Shown: positions 11,577 through 21,504, numbered from the stretch's first letter. The stretch is DNA of 25,975 bases from Ophiothrix spiculata (GCA_000969725.1 JXSR01S017901.1), one strand, 5' to 3'. The notes: generated by a model from the letters alone, not told the origin. Numbers and translations are program-made.

Positions 11577-11603
11577 GGGGGGGGGGGGGTCCATATGGAC
11601 CCC
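11577..11603 (+). repeat. 13-G run leading into an 18-bp palindrome
   Basis: Thirteen G (11577-11589) run into GGGGTCCATATGGACCCC (11586-11603), a perfect 18-bp palindrome. The last four G belong to both. It may mark the end of a mobile element or be a chance extension of a G-run. No partner copy was found in the window. Confidence 0.7.
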
Positions 11604-12069
11604 GGATTTTGAACGCTTTTAAAACAATGTTCTCCACATTACTTATCCTAAAAAATGTACACAGTGATACACCAACTCATTTAAATTCATATGAAACAAA
11701 ACAAAAATAAAATCCGTCATTCCGTTTCAAAATGGCGGCCGGATATCTATTTCCCGTCAAATTTTCATTTTTTCCGAAAAATTTCCCGCCAAAAATTGGA
11801 AATCTGTTTTCCCAAAGGACTTTTTCCATGAAATTTGGCTCATGATAGCAGATTATAATTAAAAATACATTTCTGAAATAAAAACAATCAAAAAAGTTGT
11901 TTCGTTTTGGTTTAAGTGACAAAACAAAATTCGAACAGCGCCATCATTTAACCAGTTTATGCTAATTATCTCAAAAATGAAACGACCAATTTGAATATTT
12001 TTTGCGCCAAAACATGCGTAACCCCTACCTTGACAATTACATAAAACAGCTTAATTTGGTTATGTTGCG
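11604..12069. other. Intergenic, nothing recognised
   Basis: An 81-codon minus frame (11677-11922) is open but has no recognisable domain. The region around 11720-11830, rich in TTTCCC and AAATTT words, could be part of a dispersed repeat, but no second copy is present here. Confidence 0.4.
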
Positions 12070-12090
12070 TTTTCGCGCTTCGCGCGAAAA
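12070..12090. repeat. CpG-rich hairpin, 9-bp arms
   Basis: TTTTCGCGC (12070-12078) and GCGCGAAAA (12082-12090) are perfect reverse complements around a 3-nt loop. The CpG-dense arms are striking in otherwise CpG-poor DNA. Confidence 0.7.
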
Positions 12091-12601
12091 ACAAAATCCA
12101 GTGTTACTTAAGTGTTAAAAGTATGCTAGAAACATGGAGCAAAAAATATGGTTCGACAGAGTTTGTCAGTGGTACATTCAGCTCATACATAGCACTGTAT
12201 TGGCGTGCCTATCTATGTCTACAGATCTATCTCAAAATATGTTTGACATCAGCTTTGAAGAATTTTAGGCGCTTGTCTACAGTTGATATTGCACATGTGT
12301 TCATCCTTCAACATATCAATTACTGATATATTTAACACCTTTTACGAGCGTGTCTCCGTCATAACACAAATATCATTATGGCTATATTATTATTATTCCT
12401 CATGATGTCAAAGTGCTAAGGAAGTTATTGGAACGTGTAATCATATAATGTCTGCGGAAAATGCTTAAATATTTGCGCCATTATTTACGGTCTGCTATGT
12501 TAACACTAGTGCAATGTATATGAGATTGATTGATATTTTTAATTGCCAACATCCATTTTATATAGGTAAACGTATTTTTTCATGACTGCGTGTGATGTAG
12601 G

Positions 12602-12640
12602 CCTAGATTTGTAAAATTTACTTATTGTAAATTTTCTAGG
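12602..12640. repeat. Nested inverted repeat
   Basis: AAAATTTAC (12613-12621) pairs with GTAAATTTT (12627-12635), and outside these CCTAG (12602-12606) pairs with CTAGG (12636-12640), with a 6-nt one-sided bulge. In AT-rich DNA such hairpins arise by chance more easily, but the outer arm adds weight. Confidence 0.5.
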
Positions 12641-14099
12641 TGGTCAATACATTATTTTATGACAATTGTGTTTTTTTTTTCAAGCACATCAAGTTTTAAT
12701 AATTTATTTTGGCAGACAGGCTATGATAAAGACGGGCAAGGTCTATTTTGGTATTTTGATGTGTCAGTTTTTCAAAAGTAGCGCAAACATGTATTTTTTT
12801 CAGAAAAACTTTACAAGTGCAAATTATGGCGTAAAGTTTCGTATTTGGTATATGGATGTGTCCTGTTTTCTTTATCGGATGCACTTTATAGTTTCCAAGC
12901 GGCACACTCCTACTTAAAAAAAACTTAAGTACCTCCGATAAAAAAGAGCATTAAACAATGTTTTGTAACAGCGATCAACTGTACATGTTGGTTTGAAGTT
13001 ATGCATTAATACCCCATCAATTTTTTTTTATTTAACCGAATCAAATGTCGTTTACCTGTGAAGATGGTTTCTGGTTATATTTACCTCGTATGTCTTGAGA
13101 AACACGTTTTTATGGATGTTTAATTTGATATGCATGTTACGAGAAGAATTCTTATAAACAATGAACAATTAGCATGATTAGTGGTTTAAAATATCGCCCT
13201 CTTAATATTAACTCCCGAGATAGTATTGCCGTAAAATGTAGAACGGGACCTTCATCTCGCTCTTTAATTTGAAAGTTATCGTGGGTGTTATGTAATTGGT
13301 TTCAATAGTGCTATAACAATTTTAAAGTCATTATCATTACACAGCAATTACTGCTAAATTTCAGACAAAGTAGTTGTAAATTGGTCATGTTCATAATCAT
13401 TGACACGTTTCAAACAAAGAGCATAAATTATCGACATTACAATACTTAGAGGGATACAAACATAGAAACAATGCAAGGTGTGTCTGCATACAGTATGGTG
13501 ATATATGATATGGTCACATAAAAATCGGCCGCCGACCGATGATTGGTAATCGGGAGCCCCAACGCCGAAACATCGGAATGACATATTTGTGACATCTGTG
13601 AATGCTTGCGTTTCCCATTCGGTTATTGGTTGTTATTGACCATAACTGAAGACATCGGCACACCCTTGTCAATAACCTTGCGGCACGACTACGATGTGTT
13701 TACGGCGTCATATCGGGTATAAACTCGGCGGACGTTTATGCCTTTATTGATATTCTCGGTTTCATATTATTTACTTTTATGTACCTAACCATTTCTTTAA
13801 ATTTATTATATATATATTCTTGGTTTAAAACATTTGGTAATCCATTATTCGATATAAGTACTGCTACTATTTTAATAGTAAGCCGAGCATAGCATATGTT
13901 TGTAATAAAATGAATATCACATTCAACAAAACATCAAGTGAAACTTATTCTGTATATTGCATTTGCGAATATCATCAAAGACTCTATAATTCCACCTGAA
14001 ATATTAATCATCGTGGGTGTTGTTTGTTAGTTTTGGAACCAAAACCAATTGGAAAAACAAAAATAACAATCGGTGCTATTCAAAAGTAAAACCAAGTAA
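12641..14099. other. Intergenic, nothing recognised
   Basis: Open frames up to 83 codons overlap on opposite strands (near 12666-12917) without recognisable content. A GC-richer, CpG-containing patch at about 13524-13735 differs from the background but shows neither a coding frame nor an RNA fold I can name. Confidence 0.4.
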
Positions 14100-14750
14100 A
14101 ACTTCTCATAATTGACTTTATATTTTGGAGTCAAATCATTGTCACGACTATTATCGGCATCATTATTATCATCATCAGCATTGTCAACAATGTTTTTTTG
14201 ACCTTGCGCAAATGTTTAAACATTGACCCGTATTCCAGAGAGGTGTTTAGCTAAACAACAGTTTAACTTAACATCAACTGTCCACGAATGATACGCACCA
14301 TTGCAGTTTTCCAGTGGAACCGTTCAATGAGCCGTGCTGATGAACAGAATTAAAACCGTAGTTTAGCATGTTTAGCTAAACCCTTATTGATGCAACTGAG
14401 AATTTGGCCAAAGTCTTCGCTATTCTATAAAGTTCAAATTGCCATGCTTATTACCAATACCATCACAATGGTTTCGACAATAACGTATAATACTTAATTA
14501 ACATCGTTTATAAGATTTGTACTTACGTTGTGTTTATTATTAAAGGAAACTGGAGAAAATTTAAATGGTAGTTTATTTTGCCAAAGAGGGACGAGAGACC
14601 TTGAGTTATCGAATTCACCACATTAGCGACTAATGGATTTTGTAGGAATGTTGTTTTGTGCTCGACAATCATCACTAGGTTTTTTCTGTCGATAAACTAT
14701 ATGAATCTAAATTACACCGATGGGGATTACCGGATTGACATCTGCACGTA
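14100..14750. repeat. Diverged direct repeat D, copy 1
   Basis: The 3' part (14515-14750) aligns with 15342-15700. Strongest are GTGTTTATTATT, the block at 14618-14673 (CACATTAGCGACTAATGG, TTTTGTAGGAATGTTG, GCTCGACAATCATCA) and TTTTTTCTGTCGATAAA. The 5' part matches 14870-14930 more weakly (CATTG-CACGACTAT-ATCG). The spacing of matched blocks, about 0.7-0.9 kb, suggests an old tandem duplication. Confidence 0.6.
14244..14257. repeat. 14-bp palindrome TGTTTAGCTAAACA
   Basis: A perfect palindrome. Thirteen of its bases (TGTTTAGCTAAAC) recur at 14369-14381, 125 bp away and also containing the 12-bp palindromic core. A paired site for a dimeric DNA-binding protein is possible but unproven. Confidence 0.5.
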
Positions 14751-15341
14751 TGATTTGTTTTGAAAAATATTATCATAAAGCTTGATCGCTTCTATTGAAA
14801 AGTAAAGCAAAGTTATTATCACGCAATTTTATTCTAGATTCTCAAATTAAGTTTGTGCGATCAAGCCAAAAGCATTGGCACGACTATCATCGTCAACTTT
14901 ATTATCAAACGGTATGTCCATGGTATGTCATCAAAATAGCAAGCAATATTTATCATAAATTATTGTTGTTTATCATCAGCAGCATAGTTAACAGGACAAG
15001 AATATCTTCTGGCATTTCGGAAAAATTAGAGATGTACGGACTACCTACGTATAATTGATTTGTCACCGCTGAGGGATGTCGAAACTAATAACCAAGGTTG
15101 GTATCACGTGATGCATCGTGACAAATTGATGCCATGCTTGGCCTCGTTATGAATGCCGATATCTGTCAGTGGCGAAAATGTGTTAATTATAGGAATGGTC
15201 TACGACAACGTTTGATACTCTGATAATTTTGTTTCGAAGAACATCCATAGAGATTTAGTCAATGTCATTGTTTGAAGTTTTTCTCTTTTATATTGTGCTA
15301 AACAAAACAGGTAACACTTAAACAGTGATAACACAATATTT

Positions 15342-15700
15342 GTACTTGCGTTGTGTTTATTATTGAGTTTAACAGGAAATTTGGGTACATTGAGGACAAC
15401 TAAAATATGGTGTTGGTTCTGTTTATTTTGGCAAATAGGAACGAATGACATGGGGCGTAGATGTCATCAAGTTTAAGTTCCATCGGGAGGCATTCCATCT
15501 GCTCATTTGTTAGATGTTGAAATCTGACTATTTGTACAAGTCTATTAAGTTCTTCACATTAGCGACTAATGGATTTTGTAGGAATGTTGTTTTTTGCTCG
15601 ACAATCATCAATAGATTTTTTCTGTCGATAAAGTGATTCTAAATTTAACCAAATGGGATTAGACGTCTTGTGTATTATTACATCTACATGTGTAATATAA
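15342..15700. repeat. Diverged direct repeat D, copy 2
   Basis: This is the partner of 14515-14750. It carries roughly 80-90 bp of extra sequence between about 15450 and 15555 relative to copy 1. The near-identical block is 15557-15611. Confidence 0.65.
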
Positions 15701-18360
15701 ACCGTTGAGACTCAAACAGGCAGTTATTTATTGTACATGATGATTGATCAAAATAAATCACATTCTGATGAAAATAATAATGCATCTTTCATTTTTAAAT
15801 TGAAACATCGATACGTCATGGTTAAAGCACGATGTTTATTTCATTGCAAGAATTTTACATTATTTTACGAGGGTAAAGTAATACCAAACAGTTAAACTGG
15901 GATCGGACAGATAGAATAAAATAAAAGAGCTTCTTAGAAGGAAATTATCACAGAGAAAATATAACAGTCTTTACATGGTGTATTTATTGTATTTATTCTA
16001 TTATAATTTCTTTTTCCACATCTTAATAATTTCAATAATGACTTGAATTCAAATATCAATTTTGATTTTATCATTTTATTTCAGCATTTTCTAAGCTTTA
16101 AAATGACAATTACTTTGTTGAAATAGCAAGGCGATCAATTTTACAACAGAAAATCTGTTGGAAATTCTTATTATTTATTTATATTTGGCTGCCTATTTTG
16201 CCTCTTTTCGGGGTGAGCCATCACATTTGAAACTTTGAAAACCTTGTAAAAACGGCCCGAGTATAAAATAATTGCTGAATCATTTTTTGTATTTTATCAT
16301 ATTACAATTATGTGTTTTTAGACGACATTTTAAGGCCGTAGGTTAGGCTGGGCTGATTTCCGATACATTTTTCAACAACCTTATATTTTTTGCGTCGATT
16401 ATTTTGCAAGATGGTATACATTAATGGTCATTAAGAGAGTAAATGAAAACAATATTTAATGATCTATAAATTTGTTGAATTTGATAACATTTTCTTTAAG
16501 CTAATCAATTTGTTTCTTTTCTTTTCTTTTCATGTATGTTCTTCTATACCAATTCCGTACAAACAACCCAGGTAAGTGATGACTTATTTTTTTCAAGTTA
16601 ACTTATAGACGCAAAATAGTATTAATCTCAGTCTTTTTATCTTTGCTGAGTATTATTTAATTTTTAAACATTTGAATTTTGCCACAATAATACTTCTACA
16701 TCAAAAACCTTTAAAAACTTGTAGAAGGTGTATAGTTTCTTCAAATATCCATTACATGTGTAGAGCTTTGCCCCATAAGCACATCACGCTAACGAATAAT
16801 TTGGTTTGTAGTGCATATTTCGCAGACTTTTTTGATTGACAATATGTCTATTCTGATTAGCATATTACAAGTTGGCGTGTGAATGCTATAATAAAGGTTT
16901 TATGCAAACTACTCTGATCATTTAATTGTTTATAAAATCGTAGATATACTGTAATGTACCATTTTCTTTCACACAACCTACCTTTAATGTGCATTTAATG
17001 CATTACCCCCAAATCAATTCTCAGCGGATAGTGTTTTAGTAAACCACGTCTAGACTAAAGGTTAATTTGTTTGTAAATCTTATTTTACTACTAATGTGAT
17101 TATAGTAGAGAGACGAGGGCATCTTATGAGAGGATATGCATGATAAATAGAACATGAACTCATATTCAGCAGATAGCGTTTCTTAACTCTTTTAGACAAA
17201 ATATATTATTATCATTAGTTTGTTTTTCTGAAAAGATTGTGTAAGTTAACGTTGAAATTTGTAATTGAGTTGTGATTTTAATATAGGAGAGACTCTCACT
17301 CTTATATGGCTAAAACATAGTTATTGCGATTTTAAGATGTTTTATTTATGGCTAAAAATTATGATTATTATTTGACCTCAAATGGCCTTTGACCCTGCGC
17401 AGCCTCTACTGAATCTTCGCCATAAGTCCATGGGATGAGCACTATTTATTGTGTAGGTTAGGTCCAGTTTGGCCAAGGGTTAGTGAGTTATGACCTTGAC
17501 CTTAATGACACCAAAATGACATTGGAGACCTTGGCATAAGTTTTGTTACCTCCGCGGTATTCTCAACATTAAACATTTTTTCTATGCCTCTCTACATGTT
17601 TTTATAACATTTGTTAGTAGTGAAAAATTTACTTCAATAGGCAATTCCATATACGCTTTATCAAATTGATCTTGTAACAAATCCACTTACGACAATACTT
17701 TAAATAATTTATTTGCACTTTCGTTCTTATTATTGAGTGATCAAATTACAAATAAAAAGCAACACTCTATTAGCTGCCGCTATAAAACAGTCTGATTGAT
17801 GAGTTAAGATGATGAAGATAAATGTTCTCCTGATAGTTTCTGCCCTGTTTTAAAGATTTAATGTGGTAGACAATAATATTGAATGGAACTTTGATTGTGT
17901 TGATTGTCAGTGTTTATCCGACAATTTAAAGGAAAAATAACACAATACAGCAGTGTGTCTACCACACCGAGAATCATCGAAATAATCAGTGGAATCTACA
18001 ACTATTGAACTAATTTCTATAACGATGCTTGTTTTATAGATATGCATATTATAGATTTTAATATTTTACAGATGCAATTATGTACTATAATGCTTATGAC
18101 CACTGTCGTGATATTTTTTGTAGGCAAAGCCCGTGTAATTTGTACTAGAAATACCTTTGAAATTAATAGCATTTAAACATGAGATCAACTTGAGAGAACC
18201 TCTTTGCCCAGTGTAGTTGCTGCAGTATTGAATGTTTCATTTATAACTGAAGTATAAGTATTAGTATGCCCAATATTAAGATGAGGTCATTTTACTATAT
18301 GTTACACAAGTGTAATAATTGTTGCTGTTGATCCTTTTATCGAAGAAATGTGTATCCATG
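15701..18360. other. Intergenic, nothing recognised
   Basis: No gene or RNA was recognised in 2.7 kb. A short (TTTTC)n tract lies near 16513-16531. The stretch 17371-17540 is less AT-rich and contains several TGACCT hexamers, two adjacent at 17491-17502. It may be a fragment of a dispersed repeat. Confidence 0.45.
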
Positions 18361-18415
18361 CTATATATATATAGAGAGAGATATATAGATAGATAGATAT
18401 ATAGATTGATAGATA
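18361..18415. repeat. TA/GA/TAGA microsatellite at PLE 3' edge
   Basis: A mixed TA, GA and TAGA simple repeat ends in TAGATTGATAGATA (18402-18415), which recurs exactly at 20183-20196 on the far side of the retroelement. The ATTG interruption makes the match more meaningful than plain TAGA units would be. I interpret it as the left copy of a 14-bp target-site duplication. Confidence 0.7.
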
Positions 18416-18446
18416 CAAAATTGGATTTCTTCGATATAACTACATA

Positions 18447-18494
18447 GCTTTACAAATTTGTTTCGTAAGGCCAATGGCCTCACTCATCAGAAGC
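18447..18494 (-). ncRNA. Hammerhead ribozyme motif in PLE 3' region
   Basis: Reading the minus strand: stem I strand GCTT (18494-18491), core CTGATGA (18490-18484), stem II GTGAGGCC/GGCCTTAC closing an ATT loop (18483-18465, eight pairs including one G-U), GAA (18464-18462), a short stem III ACAAA/TTTGT or ACA/TGT with an AATT loop (18461-18452), A at 18451 as the nucleotide before cleavage, then AAGC (18450-18447) pairing back to GCTT. All universally conserved hammerhead positions are present. The predicted scissile bond lies between 18451 and 18450. Stem I may extend through bulges (CATA/TATG, then CTA/TAG). The very short stem III is the form known in PLEs and some other retroelements, where two copies are thought to cooperate. 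Only one copy survives here. Confidence 0.85.
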
Positions 18495-18640
18495 ACATAG
18501 CAATATGAGGTAGAACAAAAATATACACAATACCCCAGTAATGACTTGTCACAGAACAATAGAATTACAAAATTTACATAATATCAAAATGTCAGAGTTG
18601 ATTGGCAGAACTTGACTTTGCAAACAGGACAAAGTGATTG

Positions 18641-18846
18641 ATGGATGGATATTAAAAGGATAATTATCTGTGCTAAGATCAATAAGCAATGCAATAAAAG
18701 GCTAAGCTCTTGGAAATGGGGGTTGATCACAAGCAATAATGGATAATTATCATATCATCAAACAATATATGCAAATAGCTATAATTGTCAATTAAAACAC
18801 AAGTTCATTTGATCAACATTATCAATATGAATGTCTATCCATCCAT
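18641..18846 (-). repeat. Inverted repeat in PLE 3' untranslated region
   Basis: ATGGATGGATA (18641-18651) and TATCCATCCAT (18836-18846) are exact 11-bp reverse complements that would bring the stop-codon-proximal and middle parts of the 3' region together. Inside, the palindrome GATAATTATC occurs twice (18659-18668 and 18742-18751). It could be a structured recognition region for the RT, but this is inference. Confidence 0.5.
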
Positions 18847-18855
18847 GTGAATAGT

Positions 18856-20178
18856 CTATCTAAAATTACATAATAAATGTTTCTTCCTGTGCCGGCATGC
18901 ACTGACAAGTTCATTACGTTTGTTGAGTGAAGATAAATTAAGTTTATTGATAATAAAGTATTTTTCCTCTATACACAGATTACACAGTTTGCTTGATGTT
19001 GAGTATGCTTTAGCTTTGCTTAACACTTCCCACTTGATAGAATGCTGTACATTTTTGTCCTTTAGTTTCCAAATATATTCACTAAGAGTTGTTGCGTATT
19101 TCCTTTCATCATTGTTGAAAGATGACATGTGCCCATTGTATCGGGACTTGTTCTCGGTAAGTCCAACATATGTTTCCTTAGTATTGGTGTCATGTCGTGT
19201 GACTGTGGCCTGATATATAATGCTGGAAGTTAGGCATTTATTGTCCAGGGGGCATGTGTTCTCATCTCTGCAGTTACAGGTGTTGGGGTTTACGTCTGGT
19301 TTGGGTTCACATTTCATTAAAACAGTTTTGTTGTGTGAGGAGATAATTTGCTTGACGTTGGGCATACAGCTGTAACTAAGCTTAACAGTGTTTCTATTTA
19401 GTAATTTGTGCAATATATGTCCAGGTGGGAAGCATCTGTCTAGAAGTTGGAAAAACTTTCTTCCAATGTTCGTTGATACATTATCGCTATACGGAGGATT
19501 AAACCAAGTTATGTTCCGACTACGTTTACGGGCACTGTTTCTGTTGTTGTTGTTGTTATCATGTGGCTTAAACTTGAGTTCATAGTTATATCCACTTTTG
19601 TTCAATGCATTTTGGTATTCCGGTTTGGCTTTGTTAAAAGTAGCTTCATCAGATGATATTTTCGACAGACGCTGTTTAATGCTTTCTGGGATGTTTTTCA
19701 ATATCGACGGCGGATGGTTACTTTGTTGACTAACATACAGGGGAGTGTTGTTCGGTTTCATATAAGGAGAATAAGTTCTGGTGGATAGGTTTAATGTAAT
19801 ATCCAGGAAATTGACAGATGTCTTGTTGGATTCGATTGTTATTCTAAGATTATTTTCACTGAATATCTTGCATATTTCCTTCTTTAAAAGTTCAACTTGG
19901 CGTGGTGTTTTGTTATGGCAAATGGCAAGCCCGTCATCTCTGTATAGGCCCATGTTAATATCTAGGTGTTGGAGTTGAGATAATAGGTATAGTCCGATCA
20001 GTTCACAAGATTCTGCACCATCGAAACTACCCATGGTTACATCGAAATCATTTTCACCACGCTTGCACCAAGGGGTTCCTTTGTCATAAAGTGATGACTT
20101 CTTTGCCTGATGGATAATGTGCCTTTCTTCATCTGAAATAGTGTCATGTGATGTTGCAAAATCAAGTGCTTTGTTCAT
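18856..20178 (-). CDS. PLE reverse transcriptase/GIY-YIG endonuclease, N-terminally truncated
   Basis: A partial polyprotein of 440 residues that would reverse-transcribe PLE RNA and nick target DNA. The N-terminus (MNKALDFA) corresponds to sequence just after RT motif A, so the listed Met is only the first in the surviving frame. Visible parts: DVTMGSFDGAE (46-56), the equivalent of RT motif B; the catalytic YRDDG (79-83); FLDITLNL (124-131); a conserved basic segment with WFNPPYS (225-231); CxC...C...C zinc ligands C301, C303, C309 and C315; the GIY-YIG nuclease with IYQATV (321-326) and YVGLT (337-341), likely catalytic R346 and H350, and C399/C402 beside the probable metal-binding E404 or E405. 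The C-terminus ends with a conserved CRHR. Without the motif A aspartate it cannot be an active polymerase. About two residues seem missing between YVGLTENK and SRYNGH. The subfamily within PLEs is not determined. Confidence 0.9.
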   Translation of the reverse strand: MNKALDFATSHDTISDEERHIIHQAKKSSLYDKGTPWCKRGENDFDVTMGSFDGAESCELIGLYLLSQLQHLDINMGLYRDDGLAICHNKTPRQVELLKKEICKIFSENNLRITIESNKTSVNFLDITLNLSTRTYSPYMKPNNTPLYVSQQSNHPPSILKNIPESIKQRLSKISSDEATFNKAKPEYQNALNKSGYNYELKFKPHDNNNNNRNSARKRSRNITWFNPPYSDNVSTNIGRKFFQLLDRCFPPGHILHKLLNRNTVKLSYSCMPNVKQIISSHNKTVLMKCEPKPDVNPNTCNCRDENTCPLDNKCLTSSIIYQATVTRHDTNTKETYVGLTENKSRYNGHMSSFNNDERKYATTLSEYIWKLKDKNVQHSIKWEVLSKAKAYSTSSKLCNLCIEEKYFIINKLNLSSLNKRNELVSACRHRKKHLLCNFR

Positions 20179-20182
20179 AGAT

Positions 20183-20211
20183 TAGATTGATAGATATATA
20201 GATAGATAGAT
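20183..20211. repeat. TAGA microsatellite at PLE 5' edge
   Basis: It starts with TAGATTGATAGATA (20183-20196), identical to 18402-18415, and continues as TATAGATAGATAGAT. I read it as the right copy of the target-site duplication plus the original microsatellite target. Confidence 0.7.
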
Positions 20212-20459
20212 TTTCCTCCGCGATATCCCCAACTTATATTCATTCTGCTTTTTTGGTACACATGGACGTCATTAGTAGATGGCTTCCTATTACAAAACAT
20301 ATTTCAGATAACAGATAAGATGACGAAAACTGTATTGAATCGACCTTGAAATAATGTACTTATCGAATTACTTCATATAATATTTTTGCTATTGAGTGGT
20401 TAGATATTTACAAATAAAAAGCAATATTGCAGAACTGTTGCAATTTTCTTGATGCCTAT

Positions 20460-20629
20460 TAGTATCCCTAAAATAGCCCTAATTTTAGCAAAACCTAGAA
20501 AAAATTGCAAAGAGGCTGATTTCAACTGATTATGCTAGGTATAGGTGTAAATATTTACAGGAAAAAGTAAGGAAGGGTAGAGGCTGGGAACCTTATTTTT
20601 CTAGGAAAACCCCCAAAATAGGGATACTA
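20460..20629. mobile_element. Fold-back (MITE-like) element
   Basis: TAGTATCCCTA (20460-20470) and TAGGGATACTA (20619-20629) form perfect 11-bp terminal inverted repeats. Further inside, CCTAGAAAAA (20494-20503) and TTTTTCTAGG (20596-20605) pair as a second 10-bp arm. TAT stands directly outside both ends (20457-20459 and 20630-20632), or TA may be the duplicated target if the ends are drawn two bases inwards. The interior (about 90 bp) has no coding frame. Size and structure fit a non-autonomous DNA transposon. The superfamily is uncertain. Confidence 0.55.
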
Positions 20630-20632
20630 TAT

Positions 20633-21504
20633 GGATAAGGTCTGCCTGATTAGTTTGTCGATGATGGTAAATATAATGATATCTTGATGACCTATGCACT
20701 AGATTAAGCTCTAAATTTTAAGCAAGAGATATGGATTTTCAATGTTTGTTATAACTGTTTCAAATTGTCAGCAACTTAAACAAAAATATAAAAGAAAACC
20801 AAAAAGTACCTTGTTAGCAATATAGACGCAACGTATTTAATTGGCCCATTAAAAGTACATGTGGGTAAGGTTTTTAATTATATGTTTGTAAATGTTGTGA
20901 AAGTGATTTCACATGTCGAAGATGTAAATATTTACATGACAACTGTACTGACATGCTGTGATTTCCCAGTCTGTAAATGTGTAACGAACATAGATTCGAT
21001 TAGATGTCATAGACTATGTAGACATTTATATTTAGAAAATGAACCCGTATAAAAACACTAAGAGAAAAACGTCAGATAAGAAAAGTTGACGGAGTGTATA
21101 AAATAGACAAGTTTGATATTGATAATGATGAACTTAATATGCCATTCAAAACACACACGCGTAATTGTGTCGATGGACAGTTTTTGAAATAATTGCAATG
21201 TTTTCTACGTTAATAAAGATCCTAATTCCATAAAACTTGAATAAGTATCAATCAATTAACCAACGGATATTTACACCTTACATTAACAACGCATAAACAC
21301 GATTCGACAAAATGCTGTGTCCCAGACCAAAATGTTTTCTAATTGGATGCTTATTGCAAAGATTTATATATATGTTTAAATAATTTGATAATTTAAATCC
21401 ATTAAATTTTCCCTCGTAGAAATAATTTGTTAAAATACATTCATTTCCTGTAATTTTACAGGAGCTAAATGTTAAAGTCATCTGAAAAAAAAAAAACCTT
21501 TATC
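20633..21504. other. Intergenic, nothing recognised
   Basis: Two short frames (63 and 67 codons) lack recognisable features. No RNA gene or repeat was identified. Confidence 0.45.

Larger units (their letters stand above)
18416..20182 (-). mobile_element. 5'-truncated Penelope-like retroelement
   Basis: The element comprises a 440-codon RT/GIY-YIG frame, a 3' region of about 440 nt and a hammerhead ribozyme motif near its 3' end. Penelope-like elements are eukaryotic retroelements whose reverse transcriptase is related to telomerase RT and which usually carry a GIY-YIG endonuclease. The 5' end is cut within the RT: the segment that should hold palm motif A is replaced by TAGA-type microsatellite, and an in-frame stop lies just before the first Met. 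Flanking copies of TAGATTGATAGATA (18402-18415 and 20183-20196) are probably a target-site duplication. Truncation with a matching duplication points to incomplete reverse transcription at insertion, not later decay. The intact frame suggests a fairly young copy. Confidence 0.9.

Noticed and set aside
14333-14345. CTGATGA core similar to a hammerhead on the plus strand
   Set aside because: No stem II followed by GAAA is present. CTGATGAA words near 6803 and within the PLE coding region on the minus strand fail the same test.
15102-15111. ATCACGTGAT palindrome as E-box regulatory site
   Set aside because: A single 10-bp palindrome with no gene context is too weak to call.
17371-17540. Cluster of TGACCT hexamers as nuclear-receptor response element
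   Set aside because: Such hexamers are frequent in dispersed animal repeats, and no gene is near. Only adjacency at 17491-17502 is notable.
18920-19978. Three plus-strand open frames of 65-97 codons
   Set aside because: They are antisense shadows of the well-supported PLE frame on the minus strand.
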